Source: G963674505 sp964575975
Lineage (GTDB): Bacteria > Desulfobacterota > Desulfobacteria > Desulfobacterales > SKZT01
DNA: 15,417 nucleotides
Reading direction: 5' to 3'
NCBI GenBank assembly: GCA_964575975.1
Contig: CAZNTU010000130.1
Span: forward strand, 1 to 15,417
In this document: one piece after another, positions 1-6,214 of the stretch
Layout of the letters: the number at the start of each line of letters is the position of its first letter
Numbering within the stretch: the first letter of the stretch is position 1
Made by a program: the position numbers and the translations under genes
Notes under the pieces: model-generated
Databases searched by the model: none
Seen by the model: only the letters and a program-made list of their open reading frames with translations
What the model was told of the DNA's origin: nothing

Positions 1-76
1 AGGGGGGTGTTGTTTCCGGTGAACAATGGATCGAACATGCCACACAGACACCCCCATAGCCCCCCTCAAGGGGGGA
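1..76. repeat. G/C-run inverted repeats at left edge
   Basis: Two nested inverted repeats are visible. The ten bases at 1-10 (AGGGGGGTGT) are mirrored at 48-57 with one mismatch. A tight hairpin at 60-75 has a CCCCCC arm, a TCAA loop and a GGGGGG arm. The rest of 1-171 shows no convincing gene. On the minus strand this lies about 100 bases after the DUF169 gene, so the hairpin could act as a late terminator, or the block could be one copy of a dispersed intergenic repeat. Copy number cannot be judged from one window. Confidence 0.4.
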
Positions 77-171
77 ATTGCACCGCTCTCCAACCGCACG
101 GGTCGATAAATTCGGCATGTTACCCGTTAAGTTTACAATGTCAAAATAACCAATCTCCAATAACCAACAAC

Positions 172-966
172 CTACTTGAACAGCTTCATATCCTCCGCGA
201 TCCGATGGTAAGGCTCGGGGAACTCCGGCTGGAAATTCTGATAGAAGGTCACGGGATAGCGCGCGCCGATTTTTTTGCCGGCGTTCTTCAACCCGTTGTA
301 CAATAAAGGAAGGTCCTTTCCAGGGAGACTTAACACCATTTCGTCGTCCTGAGTCATGGAAAAGATTCTATCTCCCATGCCCGGCATGGAAATCCTGGGT
401 TCCCCGGTCTTATGCGGAGCAAGAAGATATTCGGTGCATTCCACCTTTCCCCCGAAATTGCCGGCGATCCGCTTTCCCGTTTCAAAGACCAGGGCTTGGA
501 CCATCCTCATGATTTGAGCCGGGTTTCCGTAGATCGCCACCGTATCCGGCTCGAACGCGTTTTTCATGAGAGGAGCCATCAGAATCGACCTTTCGGGATT
601 GTTTTCGAGGCGAATCATCGAACGGATTTCATCCTGGGCGTTCTCCTCCTTTTTCGCGAACTCGACTTCGCAAAAAAGGCCTCCCATGGTTTGCCCCGGA
701 TCGGGAGCGTCAGTAAACCCAAATGCGAGCATGGCGGGCAGGCAAATCAAATCCTCCCGAGTCAGTCCCACGGTCCAGCCGTAGACGCGGGCCATGGTTA
801 CCCCCTGGCAGATGGTCACGCGCTTTTTCAACACCGCCGAGGGTCTCCGGGTTTTATCCGGAAAAGAATCGGTCTTTTCCAGAATTTTCACCCCGATCAG
901 CAGGGTTTTCAACCTCAGATCCTCTCTAACGTAATTGGCCGCTTCCCTGTAATCCGTTTTTTCCAT
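172..966 (-). CDS. DUF169 family protein
   Basis: The 264-aa protein matches the DUF169 family by overall pattern: an N-terminal helix, then a segment with 'TICQGVTMARVYGW', a Gly/Met-rich middle, and a C-terminal half with 'GKVECTEYLLAPHKTGEPRI' and 'PGMGDRIF'. Cysteines lie near residues 53, 75 and 99, and in the VEC motif. No signal peptide or membrane segment is seen. DUF169 proteins have no established reaction; they are common in anaerobes and methanogens, often near redox enzymes. The start at 966 is chosen because GGGAG lies just upstream; the frame stays open to 1197, but that extension looks non-coding. The gene is divergent from the PHP hydrolase and could share control with it. 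The family call is from memory of the family pattern; the function is unknown. Confidence 0.8.
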   Translation of the reverse strand: MEKTDYREAANYVREDLRLKTLLIGVKILEKTDSFPDKTRRPSAVLKKRVTICQGVTMARVYGWTVGLTREDLICLPAMLAFGFTDAPDPGQTMGGLFCEVEFAKKEENAQDEIRSMIRLENNPERSILMAPLMKNAFEPDTVAIYGNPAQIMRMVQALVFETGKRIAGNFGGKVECTEYLLAPHKTGEPRISMPGMGDRIFSMTQDDEMVLSLPGKDLPLLYNGLKNAGKKIGARYPVTFYQNFQPEFPEPYHRIAEDMKLFK

Positions 967-1013
967 GTCATGCTCCCTTGTCGGTTTGGATGAGTTTTTT
1001 AGCATGCTCTTTT

Positions 1014-1042
1014 CGGATTTTCGGACTTTCCCGAAAAATCCG
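1014..1042. promoter_or_regulatory. Hairpin in DUF169 leader
   Basis: CGGATTTTCGG at 1014-1024 pairs with CCGAAAAATCCG at 1031-1042, giving an 11-bp stem with one bulge and a six-base loop. It lies about 50 bases upstream of the DUF169 start on the minus strand. It would sit in that gene's 5' leader or promoter region. No U-tract follows on the minus strand, so it is not a typical terminator. Confidence 0.35.
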
Positions 1043-1103
1043 TAGTTTTGTTCGAAGACGGGAGACACTTTTTGCGTTTCATAAATGCCCGTTTTCCTAG
1101 CCT

Positions 1104-1134
1104 TTGATTCCCAAAGTGAAGGTCTTGATTCCCA
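1104..1134 (+). repeat. 10-bp direct repeat, 21-bp period
   Basis: TTGATTCCCA occurs perfectly at 1104-1113 and again at 1125-1134. The 21-bp period is two helical turns, so both copies face the same side of DNA, as tandem regulator sites often do. The second copy could also supply a -35 element (TTGATT, 1125-1130) with TACTAT at 1147-1152 as the -10, spacer 16, for transcription toward the PHP gene. Regulator unknown. Confidence 0.35.
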
Positions 1135-1295
1135 CAATATTGTTCGTACTATTAATTTTCGTGCAATTTTCCACCTTATCCGTTGCGATCTTTTCAAGAT
1201 CCGATCGTAAAAACATGTTTCGATTCGCAGCTATTGCTGGGGAACCGAAACGAACAAAACTTAAATTCACGAAGCACGGGAGTCAAGAACTTTGA
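1104..1295 (+). CDS. Possible small one-TM protein
   Basis: A 63-aa frame starts with TTG and reads a basic N-terminus, then a strongly hydrophobic run (residues about 7-30, containing 'PTILFVLLIFVQF'), then a basic tail. This is the layout of a small single-pass membrane protein. Its stop overlaps the PHP start as TTGA (1292-1295), a classic arrangement for translational coupling. Against it: there is no good ribosome binding site before 1104, the region is AT-rich, and the 10-bp direct repeat lies inside it, so it may be just a promoter region that happens to translate as hydrophobic. No family is recognised. Confidence 0.28.
   Translation: MIPKVKVLIPTILFVLLIFVQFSTLSVAIFSRSDRKNMFRFAAIAGEPKRTKLKFTKHGSQEL
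1210..1221. promoter_or_regulatory. Palindrome AAAACATGTTTC, operator candidate
   Basis: The core AAACATGTTT at 1211-1220 is a perfect 10-bp palindrome upstream of the PHP gene. The same motif, matching at 11 of 12 bases, recurs as GAAACATGTTTC at 14274-14285, upstream of resB. The shared site could mark a common regulator, but two copies alone do not prove it. Confidence 0.3.
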
Positions 1296-1951
1296 TTATC
1301 GACATGCACAATCACACGAACATATCGTCCATATGCAGCGTTCTTCGTCCGGAAGAACTGATCGAGACGGCGAGGTCTCGGGGTTTGGATGGAATCTGTG
1401 TAACGGAGCACAATACCCTCCAGGGGGCCAATGTCGCAGCCGACCTCGGACGCAGGATGAAGTTCCCGGTTTTCAGAGGGCTGGAGGTCTCTACGGATGT
1501 TGGAGACATGCTGGTTTTCGGATACTACAAGGATATTCCCCAGGGGACGCCTTTGCCGGAATTGTGCAAAATCGTCCACGCTGAAGGAGGGGTTTTATTC
1601 GCAGCCCATCCCTTCTATCTGCGGGGAGGATGGAACCTTTATTCCGGGATGAAAAAAAAGATGCGCATCGATTTGGAAACCGGCTGGTGGAAGGCTGAAA
1701 TTCTCGGGCAATTGGACGGCATCGAAATCAGGAACGGCAATGTCGATCACGACAACAACCGGAAAGCCGAGGAATTGGCCGAAAGACTGCACATACCGGG
1801 CATAGGCGGAAGCGACGCCCACTCGGTGGACATGATCGCGAAAGCCGCGACGAAGTTCTCCAAGGACATTCATGACGAGGCGCAACTTGTCGCCGCGTTG
1901 AAATCCGGGGAATTCGAGGCTATGTATCTTCGCCGCGACACGATGCACTAG
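1292..1951 (+). CDS. PHP-domain metal-dependent hydrolase
   Basis: The 219-aa protein is a complete PHP-domain protein of the compact stand-alone type. PHP motif I is HNH at residues 6-8, motif II is EH at 39-40, a conserved Glu is at 65 (GLEVS), His106 lies in AAHPF, and the last metal motif is D175/H177 in GGSDAH. These residues build the usual two- or three-metal phosphoesterase site, so it is expected to be active. Known relatives hydrolyse phosphate esters or short nucleic acids; the substrate here cannot be told. The start is TTG at 1292, backed by GGGAG at 1278-1282; no ATG lies before the HNH motif in a better position. It is cytosolic with no signal peptide. It is divergent from the DUF169 gene. 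Confidence 0.88.
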   Translation: MIIDMHNHTNISSICSVLRPEELIETARSRGLDGICVTEHNTLQGANVAADLGRRMKFPVFRGLEVSTDVGDMLVFGYYKDIPQGTPLPELCKIVHAEGGVLFAAHPFYLRGGWNLYSGMKKKMRIDLETGWWKAEILGQLDGIEIRNGNVDHDNNRKAEELAERLHIPGIGGSDAHSVDMIAKAATKFSKDIHDEAQLVAALKSGEFEAMYLRRDTMH

Positions 1952-2073
1952 CGCCCCTCGCTTGGCCGGCCGTTTTCAGCCGGAAAGCATAACCGGTCAA
2001 GCCCGCCGAAACTGCGGCGATCACGGCAATAAAGCCCAAAAACAACCAAACTTTGTTCTTCGCGTTGAAACAT
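1920..2073 (-). pseudogene. Frameshifted small membrane peptide remnant
   Basis: On the minus strand an ATG at 2073 has GGAG at 2078-2081 four bases upstream. The ATG frame soon becomes unconvincing. The frame one base away reads 'NAKNKVWLFLGFIAVI' followed by 'AAVSAGLTGYAFRLK', a textbook membrane helix with a basic end. Removing one T from the TTT at the second codon would join start and helix into a roughly 50-aa one-TM protein. This suggests a small gene broken by a single-base insertion. Its tail overlaps the 3' end of the PHP gene by 32 bases. It may also be chance; no family is recognised. Confidence 0.25.
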
Positions 2074-2108
2074 CAATCTCCGCTATAGCTCGTCCGTCGG
2101 GAAGCGCA

Positions 2109-2120
2109 CGGCTAAAGCCG
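2109..2120. repeat. CGGCT-AA-AGCCG palindromic repeat unit
   Basis: A short hairpin (CGGCT, loop AA, AGCCG) sits in a gene-free stretch. The flanks resemble the small dispersed intergenic repeats built on a 'ggcttaagcc'-like core that many bacterial genomes carry. Only one copy is in the window, so repeat status is inferred. Confidence 0.3.
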
Positions 2121-2243
2121 CAACTACAAACACGACGATTTCGTAATGGAAGCGTTTACGGTCAGGCCAAGAACGCGGCTTGCTTGGTCATGCATCCCGC
2201 AGCGCCTTGTTGCATTTGCATGGCAAGTCCCTGAATAAACGGG

Positions 2244-2249
2244 TATAAT
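2244..2249 (+). promoter_or_regulatory. Perfect -10 box TATAAT
   Basis: TATAAT at 2244-2249 is a perfect -10 element. The best -35 at 17-bp spacing is TGGCAA (2221-2226), which is weak. Transcription would begin near 2256, placing the 53-aa ORF (2289) and the membrane protein (2438) in one transcript. Confidence 0.4.
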
Positions 2250-2288
2250 AGGGTCTGTTCCGGTATATTCCGGCTATGGGACACGATC

Positions 2289-2450
2289 TTGATCGGAAGA
2301 TCTCCGGAGATTGCGGAAATTTTCCGAGAATACCGCAATGGGTTGTTGTCCCAAGTTGACGATGTCGAGCCACGATGCATAAGTTTCGACATAGGGTATA
2401 TGGACAAAGATCGAGAGGAACGAAAAAAGGATAAAACATGCAGAGATTGA
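2289..2450 (+). CDS. Hypothetical 53-aa charged protein
   Basis: A frame starting with TTG at 2289, with GGGA at 2278-2281 seven bases upstream, reads a 53-aa protein. It has a likely amphipathic helix ('SPEIAEIFREYRNGLLSQ') and a highly charged tail ('DKDREERKKDK'), with cysteines near residues 31 and 51. It looks protein-like, ends 13 bases inside the next gene (an overlap typical of operons), and lies a sensible distance below the TATAAT at 2244. No family is recognised. It could instead be the remnant 3' end of a longer gene, because the frame is open back to 2235 without an ATG. It would be easily missed by gene callers with length cutoffs. Confidence 0.4.
   Translation: MIGRSPEIAEIFREYRNGLLSQVDDVEPRCISFDIGYMDKDREERKKDKTCRD
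2310..2339. repeat. Hairpin ATTGCGG/CCGCAAT
   Basis: ATTGCGG (2310-2316) pairs with CCGCAAT (2333-2339), and an inner CGGAAA/TTTTCCG pairing competes. Just upstream, GATCTT and AAGATC (2285-2302) form another short stem. These fall inside the proposed small ORF, so they may be incidental or may tune translation of the next gene. Confidence 0.25.
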
Positions 2451-3415
2451 ATTTTTCGGATATTTTCCAAAGCAGAGACACTCACAAAAAAGTCATCAAG
2501 TTTGGTTTGGCGCTGTTTTTGGCGATGGAATTGTTCATTTACATCGGAGCTGCCAATCACACGGGAAAAGAGTCATGGGTGAACATTTACGATTCACAGG
2601 GCGAAAAAATCTACGAGACGCCCGGTACCGGTTTGACCAAATACGAAATCCACATTTTCGAAAGGTCGTTCGGTTCGCTGGAACAATATCGGATCCGAAC
2701 CGAAACCCGGAACAAGGAGTTTCCATTCAGGGCTTGGCTGGCCATTGCGGTGGGCGCTCCGATCGGACTTGCCCTTTTGATAATGTATTTGCTGCGCGCA
2801 TATTTGACATTTCTGGGAGACGATAAGACTCGGGACGGCGACTGGAACCCGACCGAAACAAACGGCCCCTCCCATCGAGCCGCCGCCAGATGGTTCGGTT
2901 GGAGCCGAATATCCATTTTTCACCTGGGGGGGTTTTTGATCGTATGCGTCCTGGCCGTATGGCTGGTCCCCGACTACATCGCCGACGCCGCCGGGGGATT
3001 GCTGGAGACGATCCTCCGATTCAAATGGTTCTTTCTAAGCATTTGCGCCTTCTTGGCTTCGCTGGTCGTATGGGTCATTTACTTGCGCTACCGAATGTCA
3101 CAGAGAATGATGGATCGCCAAATGGATCTGGAAAAGTTCCGAATGGAAAAACAGATGATGGTGGAAATGCAGAAGCTTCAGACAAGGGCATTGCCCCAGA
3201 CTACTGCGAGGGAATACGGCGAGCCGTTTAACAGCTCTGCAAACGACCTGTCTCAAAAAATAACGGACGGAATCCTTCCTGGAACCGTCGATGACAACAA
3301 TTCTACCGTTCGGGAAAATTCGGAAGAGAAAATGGAAACTGCCGAGGCGGAGGGTTTTGCGGACAATCCGGACAGAAACGGAATATGGCATTTCTTGAAA
3401 AGGAAATCGGGCTGA
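2438..3415 (+). CDS. Four-TM membrane protein with coiled coil
   Basis: The function is not recognised. The 325-aa protein has four predicted membrane segments at about residues 20-38, 99-120, 158-177 and 196-216. The loop between the first two (about 40-98) is long and would sit outside the cytoplasm if the N-terminus is inside. After the last segment comes a Met/Gln/Lys-rich helical stretch (about 218-250) with coiled-coil character, then an acidic, probably disordered tail that ends in a basic 'LKRKSG'. This looks like a structural or scaffold-type inner-membrane protein rather than a transporter. The start is ATG at 2438 with AAGGA at 2426-2430. The 53-aa ORF upstream overlaps it. It converges on the MFS gene across a hairpin. 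Confidence 0.75.
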   Translation: MQRLNFSDIFQSRDTHKKVIKFGLALFLAMELFIYIGAANHTGKESWVNIYDSQGEKIYETPGTGLTKYEIHIFERSFGSLEQYRIRTETRNKEFPFRAWLAIAVGAPIGLALLIMYLLRAYLTFLGDDKTRDGDWNPTETNGPSHRAAARWFGWSRISIFHLGGFLIVCVLAVWLVPDYIADAAGGLLETILRFKWFFLSICAFLASLVVWVIYLRYRMSQRMMDRQMDLEKFRMEKQMMVEMQKLQTRALPQTTAREYGEPFNSSANDLSQKITDGILPGTVDDNNSTVRENSEEKMETAEAEGFADNPDRNGIWHFLKRKSG

Positions 3416-3468
3416 CATCGTTCATTTAAGTGAATCGATGCGTTGAAGCGCATATGCCTTGCAAACGC

Positions 3469-3500
3469 GCCCGTGAACCTAAACGGGTACGTTCACGGGC
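3469..3500. terminator. Hairpin between convergent genes
   Basis: GCCCGTGAAC (3469-3478) and GTTCACGGGC (3491-3500) form a perfect 10-bp stem with a 12-base loop. It lies between the converging membrane-protein and MFS genes, and the MFS stop codon sits inside the right arm. No clear U-tract follows on either strand, so it may act as a bidirectional barrier or a 3'-end protector rather than a strong intrinsic terminator. Confidence 0.5.
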
Positions 3501-4092
3501 AAAGCCGCCTCCATTTCTTCATTCCCCATACGAAAAATACCGCAGCCAAAACTCCGGAGACCGCCGAGACGACTGCCACGCCGGAAATTCCGAAAGCGGT
3601 CCACAAGGGCCCCCCGAACAGCGCTCCGGCCACTCTTCCCATTCCCGACGCCGCCAGGAAGCCGGACATCATGGTGGCTCTGCTTTGGGGAAGCAATTCG
3701 GTGCAGAGCGAGAGACTCGAAACAATTGTAAATTCGTATGTCAGAAAAATCAGGAAAATTACCGTCAGCGCGAAAGGCAAGTACGCGTCGCAGAACGGCA
3801 ATGGCAAATAGCAGCATGTGGACAAGACGGTTCCTGCCAAGACGGCTCGCTTCAGCCCGATCCTGTCCGATACGAAAGCGGTCAGAAACTCTCCGGACAA
3901 CTCTGCGGCGCCTATGACCGCAGCTCCGAAGCCCAGCGCGATCAGGCTCATGTCGAAGGTCTTTTCGAACCATGCTCCATAAATCACGAAAAGATTGTCG
4001 TTGGCAGCGCTGACAAAAAACGAGAATCCAAGCATACCTACGGAGGATTTTTTCCGGAACAATCCTTTCAACAATGCATGGCCCCCCCCCCC
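3493..4092 (-). CDS. MFS transporter, C-terminal half (frame-shifted)
   Basis: This frame encodes the second half of a major facilitator superfamily permease. From the G-run onward it reads 'HALLKGLFRKKSSVGMLGF' and then six hydrophobic segments, with a second copy of motif A ('VSDRIGLKRA') between the first two. It ends 'KKWRRLCP'. The frame remains open upstream to 4659, but the part before 4092 is low-complexity Arg-rich translation of the other half read out of frame, so it is not real. No independent start with a ribosome binding site is seen; ATG at 4035 is possible but would give half a transporter. It belongs with the N-terminal half, joined only if the run at 4082-4092 has 9 or 12 bases rather than 11. 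Substrate unknown. Confidence 0.75.
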   Translation of the reverse strand, partial: GGGGHALLKGLFRKKSSVGMLGFSFFVSAANDNLFVIYGAWFEKTFDMSLIALGFGAAVIGAAELSGEFLTAFVSDRIGLKRAVLAGTVLSTCCYLPLPFCDAYLPFALTVIFLIFLTYEFTIVSSLSLCTELLPQSRATMMSGFLAASGMGRVAGALFGGPLWTAFGISGVAVVSAVSGVLAAVFFVWGMKKWRRLCP

Positions 4093-4655
4093 GACCGAGG
4101 AACTTTCTCCCGCGCCTTGTCTCCTCTGCACAACAACGTAAAAAGCAGAATGCCGACGAAGCCGAGCATGGCAATCGCAAAAAAAGGGGAACGCCATCCC
4201 CAGTTTTCCATCATTATTCCCACCAGGGGAATTCCCATCAACGCACTCCCGGCCCAACTTACCTCCAGAAGCCCGATTACCAAGCCACGACGTTCGAATG
4301 GGACTCTTCGTCCCACGTAAGCCTGCAAGGACGGGTCGAATACGTTTTTTCCAATCCCTGCGAGAGTAAGGCCCGCGAAGACGAAAGCGTAGACAGGAAA
4401 AAAGGCGGCGGCGATCATTCCGGTCGAGAGCAGGCAGAGTCCGGTCAGCATCATGACCCGGTAGCCCATGCGGTCGGCGACGGGGCCGAAAAAAATGGCG
4501 AAAACGCCGGTCGCTTGGTTTGCAGCGAGAATCGGTGTGACAGCGGTCAAGGGAACGTTCATTCCCCGACTCAGTTCGGGCGCGAACGGATAGGGAAAGC
4601 GCCTTGCGGTGTTCAACAGGAAACGGCATGAAACGACCAAGGCAAGTTTCAACAC
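4068..4655 (-). CDS. MFS transporter, N-terminal half (frame-shifted)
   Basis: The 195-aa frame reads six membrane segments with the MFS motif A at residues 57-66 (GPVADRMGYR) in the loop after segment 2. It then runs into a Gly-rich tail and stops at 4068, directly after the G-run. Full-length MFS permeases have about 390-420 residues and 12 segments; N-half plus C-half gives about 387, so this is one gene split by a frameshift. The start is GTG at 4655, 22 bases after murA, with no clear ribosome binding site, so coupling to murA translation is likely. The neighbourhood gives no hint of substrate. As read, the product would be a truncated six-TM protein. Confidence 0.75.
   Translation of the reverse strand: MLKLALVVSCRFLLNTARRFPYPFAPELSRGMNVPLTAVTPILAANQATGVFAIFFGPVADRMGYRVMMLTGLCLLSTGMIAAAFFPVYAFVFAGLTLAGIGKNVFDPSLQAYVGRRVPFERRGLVIGLLEVSWAGSALMGIPLVGIMMENWGWRSPFFAIAMLGFVGILLFTLLCRGDKAREKVPRSGGGAMHC
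4082..4092. repeat. C11/G11 homopolymer tract inside MFS gene
   Basis: Eleven consecutive C bases (G on the coding strand) mark the exact point where the transporter reading frame switches. The run falls in the central cytoplasmic loop between the two six-TM halves. Counting codons, 9 or 12 G would restore one frame; 11 breaks it. Tracts of this length are prone to slipped-strand mispairing and also to sequencing error. Confidence 0.9.
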
Positions 4656-4677
4656 CCACAGGGACTTGGCGTTCGAA

Positions 4678-5934
4678 TCAGGAATCTTTCACCCTTTCGA
4701 TTTTGGCGTTCAAAGCGGCGAATTTCTTCTCGATGGATTCGTATCCCCGGTCTAGATGGTACACCCTATTGACGGTGGTTTCTCCTTTGGCGGCAAGTCC
4801 CGCCAGAATCAAGCTGGCGCTTGCCCTCAAGTCCGTCGCCATGACGGGTGCGCCGGTCAGCCTATCGACGCCCTTGACCATGGCCGTATTCCCGGAAATC
4901 TCGATGTCCGCGCCCATCCTTTGCAGTTCGCACACATGGATGAATCGGTTTTCGAAAATGTTTTCCGAAATGACGCTGGTGCCGTCGGCAAGGGTCATGA
5001 GCACCATGAACTGCGCTTGCATGTCCGTGGGATAGCCAGGATAAGGGAGCGTCTTCACGTTGGCGCTGGCGATTCTGTCCGCGCCTTGCACTCTAAGGCT
5101 CTTCCCGTTGACATCAATCAAAGCGCCGGTTTGTCTTAATTTGTTTATTACGGCCCCGAGATGGTCCGGTTCGCAACTTTCGATAAGCACGTCTCCCTTG
5201 GTCAGTGCTCCGGCGACCAGAAAGGTGCCGGTTTCGATTCTGTCCGGAATGATTTCAATTTCGGCGGGATGCAGCGATTCAACGCCCTTGATGGTTATCA
5301 CGGATGTTCCTGCGCCTTGGACGTTTGCACCCATTTTATTCAAGGCAACGCCCAATGCGGCGATCTCCGGCTCTCGCGCCACGTTTCGAAGCACCGTTTC
5401 CCCTTGTGCCAGCACGGCGGCCATCATCAGGTTCTCCGTACCGCCGACGGTTGGAACATCCAGATAGATGTCCGCTCCTTTCAGTTTTTCTGCGGAGGCC
5501 ACAACGTAACCGTGCTCGATCTCTATGGAGGCGCCCATTCGAGCGAGTCCCTTGAGATGCAGATTGATCGGACGCGCCCCGATGGCGCATCCTCCCGGAA
5601 GAGACACTCTTGCCTTTCCCAGTTGCGCCACGAGAGGTCCTAGAACCAGTATGGATGCCCTCATCTTTCTGACGAGGTCGTAAGGGGCAACAGAATTGTT
5701 CAGGCCGCCGGCGTCTATGGAAATCTCCGATTCGCTCGTTTCGACCTTGGCCCCCAAATGCGACAGCAAATCCTTGACGCTGTCGATGTCTTTCAGATTG
5801 GGAACGTTGGAATACGTGTTTTTCCCGTCCGTAAGAAGGGCCGACACCAGAATAGGAAGCGCCGCGTTTTTCGATCCGCTGATTTTCACCTCGCCCTTAA
5901 GAGGATGGCCGCCTTCGATGACAATTTTATCCAA
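4678..5934 (-). CDS. murA: UDP-GlcNAc 1-carboxyvinyltransferase MurA
   Basis: MurA transfers enolpyruvate from phosphoenolpyruvate to UDP-N-acetylglucosamine, the first committed step of peptidoglycan synthesis, in the cytosol. The 418-aa length is typical. Lys22 sits in 'ISGSKNAALP', the catalytic cysteine is Cys116 in 'LPGGCAIGARP' (so fosfomycin sensitivity is expected), the Asp loop reads 'YPTDMQAQ', and the C-terminus has 'DLRASASLILAGLAAKGET'. The start is TTG at 5934 with AGGGA at 5944-5948; no better ATG exists. A strong hairpin terminator lies only about 20 bases upstream, leaving little room for a promoter. The MFS gene follows 22 bases downstream on the same strand and is probably co-transcribed. 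Confidence 0.97.
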   Translation of the reverse strand: MDKIVIEGGHPLKGEVKISGSKNAALPILVSALLTDGKNTYSNVPNLKDIDSVKDLLSHLGAKVETSESEISIDAGGLNNSVAPYDLVRKMRASILVLGPLVAQLGKARVSLPGGCAIGARPINLHLKGLARMGASIEIEHGYVVASAEKLKGADIYLDVPTVGGTENLMMAAVLAQGETVLRNVAREPEIAALGVALNKMGANVQGAGTSVITIKGVESLHPAEIEIIPDRIETGTFLVAGALTKGDVLIESCEPDHLGAVINKLRQTGALIDVNGKSLRVQGADRIASANVKTLPYPGYPTDMQAQFMVLMTLADGTSVISENIFENRFIHVCELQRMGADIEISGNTAMVKGVDRLTGAPVMATDLRASASLILAGLAAKGETTVNRVYHLDRGYESIEKKFAALNAKIERVKDS

Positions 5935-5955
5935 TCGATTATTTCCCTAAAAGCC

Positions 5956-5988
5956 AAAAAGCGCTCCCCCGCCGGGAGAGCGCTTTTC
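5956..5988. terminator. Rho-independent terminator before murA
   Basis: AAAAGCGCTC (5957-5966) pairs with GAGCGCTTTT (5978-5987), extended by inner CCC/GGG pairs. On the minus strand a run of five T follows, so it ends the qrc transcript 30 bases after the small 59-aa gene. Plus-strand sequence also has T after the stem. It lies within 25 bases of the murA start. Confidence 0.85.
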
Positions 5989-6016
5989 GTTTTAAAAGCT
6001 ATTTATGCAGTCCGGA

Positions 6017-6196
6017 TCAGTGATGCCCTTCGTGGCCGCCATGGCCGTGGCTTCCCTGGCCTTTCACGGTATCGTATACGGTTTTCAGAACGACGAACGT
6101 CATTCCCGCGCCCAATATCGACAGAGCGTACCATAAACCGCCGTGAAAGACGAAGTGGCTCATATCCCAAATCCATTCAAAGGAAAACGGAAACAT
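6017..6196 (-). CDS. 59-aa one-TM protein with His/Gly tail
   Basis: The short gene directly follows qrcD: ATG at 6196, a near-perfect AGGAGGG at 6204-6210, and 18 bases from the qrcD stop. The protein opens 'MFPFSFEWIWDMSHF', has one membrane helix (about residues 20-43, 'GGLWYALSILGAGMTFVVLK'), and ends in a His/Gly-rich tail (about 49-59) that carries five histidines. The qrc terminator follows it, so it is the last gene of the operon. I do not recognise a named family. Position and form suggest an accessory small subunit of the Qrc complex, stabilising the membrane part, with the tail perhaps binding metal. It is too short for many gene-calling cutoffs. Confidence 0.82.
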   Translation of the reverse strand: MFPFSFEWIWDMSHFVFHGGLWYALSILGAGMTFVVLKTVYDTVKGQGSHGHGGHEGHH

Positions 6197-6214
6197 ATTC
6201 TATCCCTCCTTCAA

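Noticed and set aside
967..1197. N-terminal extension of the DUF169 protein
   Set aside because: A good GGGAG supports the start at 966, and the extension is basic, unlike the family's N-terminus.
3430..4320. A 296-codon plus-strand frame opposite the MFS gene
   Set aside because: The hydrophobic MFS halves on the other strand explain the region; this frame is Ser/Arg/Gln-rich shadow sequence.
4093..4659. Start at 4659 making one 388-aa protein in the C-half frame
   Set aside because: The first 190 residues are Arg-rich out-of-frame translation, while the other frame reads six clean MFS helices.
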